From Streptomyces sp. SID12501 (GTDB lineage Bacteria; Actinomycetota; Actinomycetes; Streptomycetales; Streptomycetaceae): 64,000 bases of DNA. This document shows, piece after piece, positions 24,896 through 34,205 of this stretch; within the stretch, counting starts at the first letter, position 1; each line of letters starts with the position of its first letter. Position numbers and translations under genes: made by a program. The stretch is taken from assembly GCF_010550245.1 (NCBI RefSeq), contig NZ_JAAGLU010000039.1:1-64000 (forward strand). The letters run 5' to 3'. The notes under the pieces were generated by a model that saw nothing but the letters and a program-made list of their open reading frames with translations, ran no database searches and had not been told where the DNA came from.

Positions 24896-26362
24896 GTGAG
24901 TGACGTCCCCTTCCAGCCCGCAGTGGAGCAGTCGCGCGCGCTGGCCGCCGGTGAGATCTCGAGCCGGGAACTCGTCGAGCTCTATCTCGAGCGGATCACC
25001 ATCCACAACACCGCGCTGAACGCGGTGGTGACCCTCGACGCCGAGCGTGCCCGTCGTGAGGCCGGGGAAGCCGACGCCGCCCGGGCGGCCGGGCGAGACC
25101 TCGGTCGTCTGCACGGTGTGCCGATCACGGTCAAGGACAGCTTCGAGACAGCCGGGATGCGCACCGTCTGCGGGCGAACAGACCTCAAGGACTACGTGCC
25201 CGACCAGGACGCCGAGGCGGTCAAACGGCTGCGTTCGGCCGGTGCCGTGATCATAGGGAAGAGCAACATGCCTCCGGGCAACCAGGACGTCCAGGCCGAC
25301 AACCCGGTGTTCGGTCCTTCATCGAACCCGTGGGACACGACCCGCACCTCGGGCGGATCCGCCGGGGGCGGCGCCGTCGCCACCGCCGCAGGCCTCACGA
25401 CGTTCGACTTCGGCTCGGAAATCGGCGGATCGACCAGGATCCCGTCCCACTTCAACGGCCTGTACGGGCACAAGTCGACCTGGCGGTCGATACCCCTCAT
25501 CGGGCATGTGCCCTACGGCCCGGGCACGGGACGATGGACGGACGCCGACATGGCCTGCGGCGGCGCACAGGTCCGCGACGCCCGTGACCTCGTCCCGATC
25601 CTGCGGGCAACGGTCGGGGCAGCCGACTACGACGGCGGTTTCAGCTACACGCTCGCTCCGCCGCGCGCGACGAAGCTCGCCGACTTCCGAGTCGCCGTCT
25701 GGGGTGAGGATCCCGCGTGCCCGGTCGACAGCGACATCACGGCAGCCATGGAAGACGCGGTCACAGTGCTGCGGGCAAACGGCGCGAAGGTCACCGTCCA
25801 GCCCGCGAACCTCCCCATCGACATCGCGACGAATCACCGGAAGGCCTTCCTGCCTCTGCTCTTCGGCGCGGGCGACCGCACCAGCCTCGCGCCTGCCTCC
25901 AGCGCCGCGACACTGGCCCGGATGGTCCAGCACCCGCGCGGTGACGCCAGCCCCGCCCTGCTCGGAACCTTCCAGTCCCACTACCGCTGGCTGCAGGCCC
26001 ACATGGTGCGCAACGAAATCCGGCAGCGATGGTTCGAATTCTTCCAGGACTTCGACATCGTGCTCATGCCGGTCACCCCGACGGCCGCCCCCGCCCACCA
26101 CAACAAACTGATCGACTGGTTCGGACGGCCCTTCGAAGTCGACGGTGTACGACGCCCTTACTGGGACCAGGTCAAGTGGAGCGCCATTGCCAACGTCTCC
26201 GGGGGGCCGGCGACGACCATCCCGGTGACCAAGGGCAGGAGCGGACTGCCCATCGGTCTCCAGGCCATGGGCCCCAGCGGGGGCGATCTCACCACCATCG
26301 AGTTCGCCGCCCTGCTGGGCCGGGAAGTGGACGGCTTCGTGCCGCCTCCGGCATTCGTCTAA
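24896..26362 (+). CDS. Amidase-signature family hydrolase
   Basis: This 488-residue enzyme has the full Ser-cisSer-Lys triad of the amidase signature family: Lys in GVPITVKDSF, the cis-Ser in TSGGSAGGG and the nucleophile in FGSEIGGSTRIPS. Length and order are normal. It would hydrolyse an amide, with unknown side chain. The GTG at 24896 has GATGAGG 6 nt in front; ATGs at 24869 and 24884 are possible but lack a good ribosome site. It stands alone behind a TetR remnant and a GTAAT operator. Confidence 0.9.
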   Translation: MSDVPFQPAVEQSRALAAGEISSRELVELYLERITIHNTALNAVVTLDAERARREAGEADAARAAGRDLGRLHGVPITVKDSFETAGMRTVCGRTDLKDYVPDQDAEAVKRLRSAGAVIIGKSNMPPGNQDVQADNPVFGPSSNPWDTTRTSGGSAGGGAVATAAGLTTFDFGSEIGGSTRIPSHFNGLYGHKSTWRSIPLIGHVPYGPGTGRWTDADMACGGAQVRDARDLVPILRATVGAADYDGGFSYTLAPPRATKLADFRVAVWGEDPACPVDSDITAAMEDAVTVLRANGAKVTVQPANLPIDIATNHRKAFLPLLFGAGDRTSLAPASSAATLARMVQHPRGDASPALLGTFQSHYRWLQAHMVRNEIRQRWFEFFQDFDIVLMPVTPTAAPAHHNKLIDWFGRPFEVDGVRRPYWDQVKWSAIANVSGGPATTIPVTKGRSGLPIGLQAMGPSGGDLTTIEFAALLGREVDGFVPPPAFV

Positions 26363-26678
26363 CCCCCGACCGCTGAACCCTGACCATCCGCCCACGCTGC
26401 CTCAAAGCAAGATGCTGCACGTCCGGCAACACGGGGCCCCGCGTCTCCGGCCTTGAACGCCCCGGGGGCAACCGGTCTCTTGGAACGCGCCAGGCAAGGG
26501 ATTGGCAACCCTTGGTGACTCAAGAGCGCTAAACCGATCCGAGCACGCTTGCGCCCCCGCGCCGTTGCACCGGGTCCAACTCACCATCTCCCCTGTCTGA
26601 CTGTCTCGCGCGCAGGTCGGCAACGCGGCAGAGCCCCCGATGCATCCCCACACCGCATTTCGAGGGGACGGCACCCTG
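26363..26678. other. Intergenic stretch without a recognised gene
   Basis: This 316-nt region lies between the convergent amidase and lipoamide dehydrogenase genes. Neither strand gives a reading frame with similarity I recognise, and no strong terminator hairpin was seen. Confidence 0.5.
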
Positions 26679-28091
26679 CTACATGTTGATCATGTGGCCC
26701 GCGAGGCCATGGACGGCTTCCTTGACCGCCTCGCCCAGGGTCGGGTGCGCGTGGACGTTGCGGGCGACCTCGTGGACCGTGAGGTCCCACTGCTGGGCCA
26801 AGGTCAGCTCGGGGAGCAGTTCGGTGACGTCGGGACCGATGAGATGGGCGCCGAGGAGCTCGCCGTACTTCGCGTCGCTGATCAGCTTCACGAAGCCGGT
26901 CGCATCCCCCAGGCCGTGGGCCTTGGCGTTCGCGGTGAACGGGAACTTGGCCACCTGGACGTCGAAGCCCTTCTCCCTCGCCTGCGCCTCGGTGTAGCCG
27001 AAGCTGGCGATCTGCGGCTGGCAGAAGGTGGACCGCGGGATCATCACGTAGTCCAGCTCCATGGTCTCCGCGTCCGCGATCGTCTCGGCGGCGACCACGC
27101 CCATCGCCTCGGCGGCGTGCGCGAGCATCAGCTTCGCGGTGACGTCGCCGATGGCGTAGATGTGCGGGACGGACGTGCGGCAGTGGCCGTCGACGTCGAT
27201 CGCGCCGCGTTCGGTGACGCGCACGCCGGTCTTCTCCAGGCCGTAGCCGGTGACGTTCGGCGCGAAGCCGATCGCCTGCAGGACCTTGTCGGCCTCCAGG
27301 ACCTGCTGGGCGCCGTCCTTGCCGGTGACCGTGACCCGCACCTGCGCGCCGGACTCGTCGATCGACTCGACACGGGTCGAGGTGAGGACGTCGATGCCCA
27401 ACTTCCGGTACTGCTTGGCCAGTTCGGCGGAGACCTCGGCGTCCTCCAGCGGCGCGATCCGGTCCAGGAACTCGACGACGGTGACCTTCACGCCGTAGTT
27501 GTGCAGCACGTAGGCGAACTCGATGCCGATCGCGCCGGCGCCCGCGATCACGATCGACTGCGGCAGGTCCTCGGCGAGGATCTGCTCCTCGAACGTCACC
27601 ACACGCGACGTGCGACGGGTGCCGGGCAGCAGCTTGGGGCTCGCCCCGGCGGCGATGATGCAGTGATCGAAGCCGATGGTGCGGGTGTCGCCGTCGTAGC
27701 CGGCCACCTGGAGCGTGTGCGGGTCGAGGAACGTGCCGCGACCGCTGATCTCCGTGATCTTGTTCTTCTTCATCAGGTAGTGGACGCCCTTGACCCGGCC
27801 GTCCGCGACCTTCCGGCTGCGACGGAAGGCCTCGCCGTAGTCGAAGGAGACCTCGCCCTCGACCTTGATACCGAAGGTCTTCGCCTCGCGCGTGAAGATG
27901 TGCGCGAGCTCGGCGTTGCGAAGCAGGGCCTTGGTGGGGATGCAGCCCACGTTCAGGCAGACGCCGCCCCAGTACTTCTCCTCGACGACCGCGACGCGCT
28001 TGCCCAGTTGGGCGGCCCTGATGGCAGCGACGTATCCGCCTGGGCCCGCGCCGAGTACGACGACATCGAAGCGCTCGCCCTGCTCGTCCAT
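26679..28091 (-). CDS. lpdA: Dihydrolipoamide dehydrogenase
   Basis: This 470-residue flavoprotein regenerates lipoamide in 2-oxoacid dehydrogenase complexes. It has an FAD Rossmann motif (VVVLGAGPGGYVAAI), the redox-active disulfide in GGVCLNVGCIP, a NAD motif (IVIAGAGAIGIEFAYVL) and the catalytic His in the C-terminal HAHPTLGEAVKEA. All are intact. The ATG at 28091 follows AAAGGAACC. No 2-oxoacid dehydrogenase E1/E2 genes are adjacent. A broken start of a second lpd lies at 52072. Confidence 0.95.
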   Translation of the reverse strand: MDEQGERFDVVVLGAGPGGYVAAIRAAQLGKRVAVVEEKYWGGVCLNVGCIPTKALLRNAELAHIFTREAKTFGIKVEGEVSFDYGEAFRRSRKVADGRVKGVHYLMKKNKITEISGRGTFLDPHTLQVAGYDGDTRTIGFDHCIIAAGASPKLLPGTRRTSRVVTFEEQILAEDLPQSIVIAGAGAIGIEFAYVLHNYGVKVTVVEFLDRIAPLEDAEVSAELAKQYRKLGIDVLTSTRVESIDESGAQVRVTVTGKDGAQQVLEADKVLQAIGFAPNVTGYGLEKTGVRVTERGAIDVDGHCRTSVPHIYAIGDVTAKLMLAHAAEAMGVVAAETIADAETMELDYVMIPRSTFCQPQIASFGYTEAQAREKGFDVQVAKFPFTANAKAHGLGDATGFVKLISDAKYGELLGAHLIGPDVTELLPELTLAQQWDLTVHEVARNVHAHPTLGEAVKEAVHGLAGHMINM

Positions 28092-28275
28092 GGAAGGTTC
28101 CTTTCCGTTGGGTTGGTCGGCTCCTCGCGAGGGACCGGCCGGCTCCCGATCGAACAACCTGTTCATCAACTCATTAGTGGCAGCTTCAGCCACCGCCTGC
28201 CTCAGGGAAAGCGCAGGCAGTCTCCTGTACGTCCATCTCAGCGCCCCGGCGCCATGATCTATGCCCGGGCAGCGG

Positions 28276-29454
28276 TCAGCGGCGGCGCGCCGAGACCTCG
28301 TCGACTTCATGCACTCCGGCCTCGGCTGCACCGAGCCTGAGGGTGTCGAGCCCGAAGGCCGCGACCGGTCCGTGCGCGCCAGGTTCAAGGACCGCATCCG
28401 GCGCCGCTGCCTGCACCGCACCCCATGCCAGAAGAGATCCCGTCATCTCGTACGGATCCGGCCCGGTGAGGGTTGTCGTTGCCAGGGGCCGGCCCTGTCC
28501 GTCACGGGCGACAGCGATCACCAGGGAACGGCCGTCGAGATCCGGTTCACGGCGGGATCCCGGGAGCCGCTCGGACCATCGCGCCAACGCGGCCCGCACC
28601 TTCGCCGACCGCAGCAATGGCGCCTGCAGGGTGGCGGCGATCTGTATCGGCCGGGTCCACCGTCCGAGCCAGCCCAGACCTACCTCGACACTCTCCAACT
28701 GGGGGAAAATCGCCGGGAGTCCGAGATGCTCCGTGCCCGGGACGGTCATGGCCGAACGCTTCACACCGGCGTAGCGAAATGTGCGGACCCTCTTGGCGGC
28801 ACGTTCGTCGATCAGCCGGGAAGGCTGCCCGCGACGTGCAGGACGGTAAGCGAAGCCGTCCTCGGCCGCTGCGGCAACGAGTGTCTGCCGCGTACCTGCC
28901 GTGGTCAGGGTGTAGGAGTCGCGCAGAGTGGTGCGGTAGAGCAGTTCGTCCCCGTGTCCCGAGCGGGTGATGAAGTAGCCGATCTCGACATGTCGTGCCC
29001 GCTCGCCTGCCGTGTCCAGAGCCAGCGCGCCGGCGAGGTTGCCCGGCACGTAGTCATAGCCGAACGACGGCACGAGGGTCGCTCCCCGGGCGGCGGCCAC
29101 GGAGTCCAGCTCATCGCGGACACGGCGAGCGAAGGGCCCCTCCCCCGCGGAGTCGAAGTAGTGGGCCCCTGCCCGCGCGGCGGCCGTGACCGGGACCATA
29201 CCGACGTGGGTGAACGGCCCGACGGTAGAGAGGAGCACGTCGCTGGGCTCCAGGAGGCGCGCGAAGTCGGACGCCGACGTGGCGTCCACCTCGAACACCG
29301 GAAGCTCTGCCTCGAAGGTGTCAGCCAGAGCCAGCATCCTGGTTCGGCTGCGCCCGGCCAAGGTCGGCTTCTCGCCTCGTTCGAGCAGTTCCCGGAGCAC
29401 TCGCTGTCCGGTGTATCCCGTCGCACCCAGCAATACGATCCTGCGCTTCTCCAC
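28276..29454 (-). CDS. Saccharopine dehydrogenase-like / trans-acting enoyl reductase family protein
   Basis: This 392-residue protein has an N-terminal NAD(P)-binding motif (RRIVLLGATGYTGQRVLREL) and the saccharopine-dehydrogenase NADP-binding fold. The wider family includes mycobacterial trans-acting enoyl reductase and uncharacterised short-chain reductases. The substrate is unknown. I prefer the GTG at 29454 with GCGGAG in front; ATGs at 29481-29514 would add residues without homology and would run into the operator at 29509. It is head to head with a TetR gene, which probably represses it. Confidence 0.78.
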   Translation of the reverse strand: MEKRRIVLLGATGYTGQRVLRELLERGEKPTLAGRSRTRMLALADTFEAELPVFEVDATSASDFARLLEPSDVLLSTVGPFTHVGMVPVTAAARAGAHYFDSAGEGPFARRVRDELDSVAAARGATLVPSFGYDYVPGNLAGALALDTAGERARHVEIGYFITRSGHGDELLYRTTLRDSYTLTTAGTRQTLVAAAAEDGFAYRPARRGQPSRLIDERAAKRVRTFRYAGVKRSAMTVPGTEHLGLPAIFPQLESVEVGLGWLGRWTRPIQIAATLQAPLLRSAKVRAALARWSERLPGSRREPDLDGRSLVIAVARDGQGRPLATTTLTGPDPYEMTGSLLAWGAVQAAAPDAVLEPGAHGPVAAFGLDTLRLGAAEAGVHEVDEVSARRR

Positions 29455-29508
29455 GGCTCCGCCTGCCTTCCCGGAGGGCATTGTCATGACGACCATCGAC
29501 CGACCGTG

Positions 29509-29536
29509 AGTCATTCACTGACTTCGGGTCATTGAC
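29509..29536. promoter_or_regulatory. Tandem inverted repeats, probable TetR operator
   Basis: AGTCA-N5-TGACT (29509-29523) is followed by GTCA-T-TGAC (29528-29536). Both sit between the divergent saccharopine-dehydrogenase-like gene and the TetR gene, within about 35 nt of the TetR start. Confidence 0.6.
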
Positions 29537-29542
29537 TATACG

Positions 29543-30181
29543 ATGGCACACATGAGAGGGCCGAACCGACGCCAGATGTACGCGGAGCAGACCCGGGCGG
29601 ACCTGGTGGCGACCTCGCGCAAACTGTTCGTCGACAATGGCTTCGCGGGCACGTCGGTCGAGGCCATCACCGGGGCGGCGCTGGTGAGCAAGGGCACCTT
29701 CTATCACCACTTCCCGGACAAGAAGGCGATGTTCGCCGAGCTGTACACGGAGCTCATTCAGCAGGTCGGGGCTCTGGGAGACGCGACGTCCGAGGCGGTC
29801 CGGACCACGCCGGACGAGCCTGCCATGACCGCGGTGGCCAACCTCACGCACGCCTTCCTGCGCCGGACCATCGACGACCCCCTGCACCGCGAGCTGATGG
29901 CTCAGGCACCCGCGGTCTTGGGCGAGCAGTACCGGCACATCAACGAAACCGTTGCCCAACCGCCGATCGAACGGCTCCTGACCGTTTTGGCCGAACGCGG
30001 CGACCTGCAACCGGATGTGCCCGTCCCCACCGTCGCCCGGCTGCTCTTGGCAGGCCTGTGCGAGGGCAACCAGATCATCGCCGCCGCGGCGGATCGGGAA
30101 GAGGCCCTGGCCAGGACGTTCCGCGCGATCACCCTGCTGATGTCGGGCCTGGCCGCCGACGACATCAGCGCCCCCGGTTGA
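29543..30181 (+). CDS. TetR-family regulator
   Basis: This 212-residue protein has a TetR helix-turn-helix at residues ~20-65 (FAGTSVEAITGAALVSKGTFYHHFPDKKAMF) and a ligand domain that ends in a helix rich in alanine and leucine. ATG 29543 or 29552 could be the start; neither has a strong ribosome site. The divergent neighbour and the operator beside it point to local repression. The ligand is unknown. Confidence 0.9.
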   Translation: MAHMRGPNRRQMYAEQTRADLVATSRKLFVDNGFAGTSVEAITGAALVSKGTFYHHFPDKKAMFAELYTELIQQVGALGDATSEAVRTTPDEPAMTAVANLTHAFLRRTIDDPLHRELMAQAPAVLGEQYRHINETVAQPPIERLLTVLAERGDLQPDVPVPTVARLLLAGLCEGNQIIAAAADREEALARTFRAITLLMSGLAADDISAPG

Positions 30182-30246
30182 CCTGACCGGGACCCCGTCG
30201 ACGGCGCCGACGCCGAGCGGCCCTCGTTGACCGGCATGACCCGTCG

Positions 30247-31308
30247 CTACCGTGCCGCCTCGTCCTCGATGTCGCGGACCAGGTCGATGGCCCGGCCCAA
30301 GGTCGCGAGCCGGGCGGCGAGGGTCTCGCCGGCGGGATAGAAGCGAACGGTGTCGACACCGGTGTCGCGCCACACGCGCAGCCGCTCGCGCACCATGTCC
30401 TCGGTTCCGATCAGCGTGGTCGCCAGCACCATCTCGTCGGTGACCAGGCCGGTCGCGCCGTCCCGGTCCCCCGCCTGCCAACGTGTCCGGACCTCGGCCG
30501 CCACATCGGCCCAACCCTGGCGGCTGTAGGCGTTGTTGTAGAAGTTCGTGGTCGCCGAGCCCATGCCGCCGAGGCTGAAGGCAAGCTCCTTCTTGCGCCC
30601 GGCGACCATTGCGAACAGCGCGTCCTCGTCTTCGGCGAAGGCGACCTCGGCGCCCTGGCAGATGTCCAGGTCCGAGCGGCTGCGACCAGCGGCAGCCAGG
30701 CCCTGGTCCAGGTGGTCGAAGTACGCCTCCTTGGCGCCCTCGGGTACGAAACTGGTGCCCAGCCAGCCGTCCGCGATCTCACCGGTCAGGTGCAGCATCT
30801 TCGGGGAGAGGGTCGCCAGGTAGACCGGGATGTCGTACTCGGCGCGCATCGACAGCCGCATGGGCTTGGCTTCCCCGCCCGGCAGGGGGATCTGGAACTC
30901 CCGCCCGGAGTAGGCGACTTTCTCCCCCGACGCGGCCCGCCGCACGATCTCGACGGTCTCTCGCATCCGTGACAGCGGACGGTCGAAGGGCACTCCGTGC
31001 AGTCCTTCGATCACCTGCGGCCCGGAGGGTCCCAGTCCGAGAAGGAAGCGCCCGCCAGAAATCCGGGACAGCGTGATCGCGGCGCGGGCGATGGCCATCG
31101 GCGTGCGGGTGCCGAGCTGGATGATTCCCGATCCGAGCAGCATGCGCTCGGTCCTCGCAGCGAGATAGCCCAGCGGCGAGGGCGCCTCGGAGCCCCACGC
31201 CTCCGCAACCCAGCAGATGTCCAGACCGAGCTTCTCCGCCTCGGTGACGTAGTCGACGATCTCCTGCCAATCGGCGCCGGAGGCTTCGATCGTGGTAGAG
31301 GTGCGCAT
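30247..31308 (-). CDS. LLM-class flavin/F420-dependent oxidoreductase
   Basis: This 353-residue luciferase-like TIM-barrel protein carries the family patterns WVAEAWGSEAPSPLGYLA, IIQLGTRTPMAIARAA and LSGGRFLLGLGPSGPQV. Actinobacterial members of this shape often use F420 rather than FMN. They act on small ketones, acyl or aromatic substrates. Its start ATG overlaps the stop of the upstream SRPBCC gene (TGATG), so the two are translated together. It is convergent with the TetR gene at 29543. Confidence 0.88.
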   Translation of the reverse strand: MRTSTTIEASGADWQEIVDYVTEAEKLGLDICWVAEAWGSEAPSPLGYLAARTERMLLGSGIIQLGTRTPMAIARAAITLSRISGGRFLLGLGPSGPQVIEGLHGVPFDRPLSRMRETVEIVRRAASGEKVAYSGREFQIPLPGGEAKPMRLSMRAEYDIPVYLATLSPKMLHLTGEIADGWLGTSFVPEGAKEAYFDHLDQGLAAAGRSRSDLDICQGAEVAFAEDEDALFAMVAGRKKELAFSLGGMGSATTNFYNNAYSRQGWADVAAEVRTRWQAGDRDGATGLVTDEMVLATTLIGTEDMVRERLRVWRDTGVDTVRFYPAGETLAARLATLGRAIDLVRDIEDEAAR

Positions 31309-31841
31309 CAGAGAGTCGCCTCGCCAGAGGCCCCGGCGCCCTCAGCCAGCTTCTTGATCCCCTCGACAGTGGCGATCATGTTGGCCTCGAACTCCCGCAT
31401 GCGCACGAAGACGATCTTCTGCTCCTTCTCCGGCATACGGTCGATGGCGAAGGAGAGACCCGAGCGGGCGGGCCCCATCTGCATCCATTCCCGCAGCAGA
31501 GTGCCGCCGTCCTGCGGCTCCAACGAGAACCGCCAGATCGCTGTCGGGTTCAACGGGTCCTCCACCGCCCAGGCGAGCCTCCTCGACGGCTCACACTCGA
31601 CGATGTGGGACGTGGTGGCCCACTCCCCCAAGGACTCATGACTGCTCCGGCCGATGAACCGGGCCCCCAGGGCAGGTCCGCCTCCGCCGTCCAGCCACTC
31701 GACCGATTGCAGCTCGGGACTCAGGCGCGGCATCAGCTCAATGTCGGACACCAGCGTCCACACCTCTGTCGGTGGGGCGGCGATCCAGGTGTGGACCTCG
31801 ACCGTCGGCTTGTCCGCGTAGTGCGCGCCCGTCCACTCCAT
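31308..31841 (-). CDS. SRPBCC-family (polyketide cyclase-like) protein
   Basis: This 177-residue protein has the START/SRPBCC fold pattern: VEVHTWIAAPPTEVWTLVSDIE at the N-terminus, then a strand-rich middle and a long C-terminal helix. Such proteins hold hydrophobic ligands in a cavity. The pair with the downstream LLM enzyme (1-nt overlap) suggests a shared small substrate. The ATG at 31841 begins MEWTGAHYADK. A possible GTG at 31868 has a poorer context. Confidence 0.85.
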   Translation of the reverse strand: MEWTGAHYADKPTVEVHTWIAAPPTEVWTLVSDIELMPRLSPELQSVEWLDGGGGPALGARFIGRSSHESLGEWATTSHIVECEPSRRLAWAVEDPLNPTAIWRFSLEPQDGGTLLREWMQMGPARSGLSFAIDRMPEKEQKIVFVRMREFEANMIATVEGIKKLAEGAGASGEATL

Positions 31842-31885
31842 GATCCCGCAGCCTCTCGCTAATGACACCCACGTGAGCTTGTGAC

Positions 31886-31915
31886 CTGTAAAGTTGCGTA
31901 GATAGACTTACCTGT
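31886..31915. promoter_or_regulatory. AT-rich promoter region of the SRPBCC-LLM pair
   Basis: Between the SRPBCC start and the HxlR stop lies TAAAGT...ACTTAC, an imperfect inverted repeat (GTAAAGT / ACTTAC with about 11 nt between). It is a candidate binding site for the neighbouring HxlR regulator. Confidence 0.35.
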
Positions 31916-31948
31916 CAAGGGTGAGTGCGGATCTGCGGAACCACTGAG

Positions 31949-32446
31949 TCAGCCCGCGAATCGCTCCTTCACATCCGGCCGCTCGGCCAGGTGCGGCGGA
32001 TAGCCAGGGCCCATCCGAGTGCGGGTGTTGTCCGCGGTCATCGGCTCACCACAGGCGGCGCACACCACCTCGGCATGGGTGTCCTCCCCGCACACCTCGT
32101 GATGCATGGCGACCGGCGGGCCCGCTTCACCAGCCAGCCAACGGTCCCCCCAGCGATTCATCACCAGCAGCACGCCGTAGAAGTCGCGCCCCTTCTCGGT
32201 GAGCACGTAGTCGTAGCGAACCGGCTCCGCCTGGTACGGCCGCTTCTCCAGCAGCCCCTCCTCCACCAGCCGGCGCAGCCGGTCCGTGAGCGTGTTGCGT
32301 GCGATCCCCAACGACTCCTGGAACGCGTCGAACCGCCGGATCCCGTAGAACGCCTCGCGCAGCACCAAGGGCGTCCACCAGTCCCCGAGCAGGTCCATGG
32401 TCCGCGCGATCGAGCAGGGCCACTGAGCAAAGGATGTCCGCCTCAT
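31949..32446 (-). CDS. HxlR-family regulator
   Basis: This 165-residue winged-helix protein has the HxlR core (CSIARTMDLLGDWWTPLVLREAF... with RRFDAFQESLGIARNTLTDRLRRL as recognition region). A C-terminal pair CAAC, seen in VVCAACGEPM, may bind zinc. HxlR proteins often sense aldehydes or thiol stress through a Cys near the N-terminus; Cys is present in WPCSIAR. Its start at 32446 follows closely on an alternative ATG at 32458. It probably controls the SRPBCC-LLM pair, which it precedes on the same strand. Confidence 0.88.
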   Translation of the reverse strand: MRRTSFAQWPCSIARTMDLLGDWWTPLVLREAFYGIRRFDAFQESLGIARNTLTDRLRRLVEEGLLEKRPYQAEPVRYDYVLTEKGRDFYGVLLVMNRWGDRWLAGEAGPPVAMHHEVCGEDTHAEVVCAACGEPMTADNTRTRMGPGYPPHLAERPDVKERFAG

Positions 32447-32531
32447 GACAGCCAGCATAGGTTCGTCCAGTCATGAGACCCAGCAGGTACAGCAAGTACG
32501 GAACCTGCGCGCGATGCCTTGTGTTCCGTAA

Positions 32532-32544
32532 ATAACGAAGTTAT
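32532..32544. promoter_or_regulatory. ATAAC-N3-GTTAT operator in front of the SDR gene
   Basis: ATAAC-GAA-GTTAT lies 10 nt before the SDR start codon, overlapping the expected -10/start region. The same element (spacer TTG) lies in front of the TetR gene at 34206-34218, so that TetR is the likely repressor. Confidence 0.7.
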
Positions 32545-32553
32545 GTTGCCGCC

Positions 32554-33450
32554 ATGAAACGTGACTTGCTGGGCAGAAAGCTGGTTGTCACCGGAGCGGC
32601 ACGTGGGATCGGCGAGAAGGTGGCCCGCCTGGCCGCCGCCCGAGGGGCTCGTGTGGCCCTGATCGGCCTGGAGTCCGATCGACTGCGCGACCTCGCCGAT
32701 GATCTGGGCCCCGCCGCCTCATGGCGTGAGGCCGATGTGCGTGACGGTGCCGCCCTCCGGTCAGCGATCGATGGGGCCGCGGAGGTCATGGGCGGCGTCG
32801 ACCTCGTCCTCGCCAATGCCGGCGTCGTGGCATACGGAACGGTGCGGCAGACAGATGATGCGTCGTTCGAACGGGTCCTGGACGTCAATGTGAACGGCGT
32901 GTTCCGCACCCTCAAGTACGCGACGCCCCATCTGGAGCGCAGCCGGGGCCATGTACTGGTCGTGGCGTCCGCGCTCTCCTTCATGCCGCTGGCCGCGATG
33001 GCCTCGTACGGCACGAGCAAGGCCGCGGTCGAGTTGCTCGCCCTGACCTACCGCCAGGAGGTGGCACACCTCGGGGTCACGGTCGGCCTCGTGCACCCCT
33101 CCTGGATCGACACGGACCTCGTCCGGGGGGCCGAGGCAGACCTCCCCTCGTTCCAGGGGCTGCGCCGACGGCTGCCCTATCCGGGCAATGTCACCACCAG
33201 CGCCGACCGGGCTGCCGCCGCGATCGTCGACGGGCTCGTGCGCCGACGCAGCCGCGTGTACGTCCCGCGCGCCGTCGCCGTGGCCAACTGGGCCAAGGGG
33301 GCACTGAACTCGCCGCTGACCTGGCCCTGGGCTCGGCGTTTCGCGGCCCGCGCGGTTCCGTCCCTGGAACGGGAGGTCGAGGCATTGGGGAGGCATGACC
33401 AACTCACGCCGGGCACCAACACCCCCACCGTGGAGACCAGGTCGCCCTAG
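32554..33450 (+). CDS. Short-chain dehydrogenase
   Basis: This 298-residue SDR has TGAARGIG as cofactor motif, NAGVV as structural motif, the catalytic Ser in VVASALSF and YGTSK as Tyr-x3-Lys. A basic C-terminal extension (residues 220-290) with a WPWARRFAARAV helix may contact the membrane. A perfect ATAAC-N3-GTTAT operator lies immediately upstream. It is convergent with the TetR gene believed to control it. The substrate is not predictable. Confidence 0.9.
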   Translation: MKRDLLGRKLVVTGAARGIGEKVARLAAARGARVALIGLESDRLRDLADDLGPAASWREADVRDGAALRSAIDGAAEVMGGVDLVLANAGVVAYGTVRQTDDASFERVLDVNVNGVFRTLKYATPHLERSRGHVLVVASALSFMPLAAMASYGTSKAAVELLALTYRQEVAHLGVTVGLVHPSWIDTDLVRGAEADLPSFQGLRRRLPYPGNVTTSADRAAAAIVDGLVRRRSRVYVPRAVAVANWAKGALNSPLTWPWARRFAARAVPSLEREVEALGRHDQLTPGTNTPTVETRSP

Positions 33451-33462
33451 CGTGGAGCGCAA

Positions 33463-33484
33463 GGGGCGGCACCCGGCCGCCCCC
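33463..33484. terminator. Hairpin between convergent SDR and TetR genes
   Basis: GGGGCGGC-loop-GCCGCCCC forms an 8-bp GC stem between the two stop codons (33450 and 33489), consistent with a bidirectional terminator. Confidence 0.6.
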
Positions 33485-33488
33485 CTTC

Positions 33489-34172
33489 TCACAGGCCTTG
33501 GACGATGGAGTCGTACAAGCGCGCGCCGGCCTCGTGCGAGGCCTCGGCACGTTCACGCCTGTCACCCAGGCCGACAGAGAAGTTCACACCCATCGGTAGA
33601 AGCACCTGCGCCACCGCGTCGTCGAACTCGACGAAGTGCTCGGCCAGTTCAAGGGTGATGTAGCCGTGTACAAAGCTCCACAGCTGAGCGGCTACGGCCT
33701 CGGGTCGCTGCTGCCGGCCCCTGCCGGAGCGCACGAACCGTTCGCACGCCGCGGCGACATGGGCGTGGGCTTCTCGAAATCCCGGTGAATGCCCGCTCAG
33801 GCGAAGGTCCGAGTCCGACAGCGGCCGGTATGTCGCGCGAGTGGACAGGCCGAACATCAGGTCGTACAGGTGAGGGTTCTCGTGGGCCATTCGACGACAC
33901 GTCAAGGCCATGGCGAAGAGCTCCGCGATCGGATCCTCAGTCACCGGCACCTGGGCAAAAGCTCTACCGAGTTCCTTGAACCCATGGTCGGCAACGGCGC
34001 GCATCAGCTCAGGGATCCCGCCGAAGTGGCTGTAGACCACCATGGTCGACAGTCCGCTCGCGGAAGCCACCGTGCGCGCCTTGATGGCTGACGGCCCCTG
34101 CTCGGCCAGCAGACCGATGGCCGCCTGGACAAGTCGCTCCTGCGCGTCTTCGACCCTCGCCCGCCCTGCCAT
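33489..34172 (-). CDS. TetR-family regulator
   Basis: This 227-residue protein has a TetR DNA-binding domain (IKARTVASASGLSTMVVYSHFGGIPELM) and a TetR_C ligand domain. It is divergent from the enoyl-CoA hydratase-hydrolase-ligase operon and convergent with an SDR. ATAAC-N3-GTTAT sites lie before its own gene (34206-34218) and before the SDR (32532-32544). It therefore probably represses itself, the SDR and possibly the operon at 34434. Confidence 0.92.
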   Translation of the reverse strand: MAGRARVEDAQERLVQAAIGLLAEQGPSAIKARTVASASGLSTMVVYSHFGGIPELMRAVADHGFKELGRAFAQVPVTEDPIAELFAMALTCRRMAHENPHLYDLMFGLSTRATYRPLSDSDLRLSGHSPGFREAHAHVAAACERFVRSGRGRQQRPEAVAAQLWSFVHGYITLELAEHFVEFDDAVAQVLLPMGVNFSVGLGDRRERAEASHEAGARLYDSIVQGL

Positions 34173-34205
34173 GTCGCGCCTGCTTCCACCGTTGACACAT
34201 TCAAA

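Noticed and set aside
26363..26678. tRNA or attachment site
   Set aside because: Some short inverted arms are present, but no cloverleaf or CCA-proximal pattern could be drawn.
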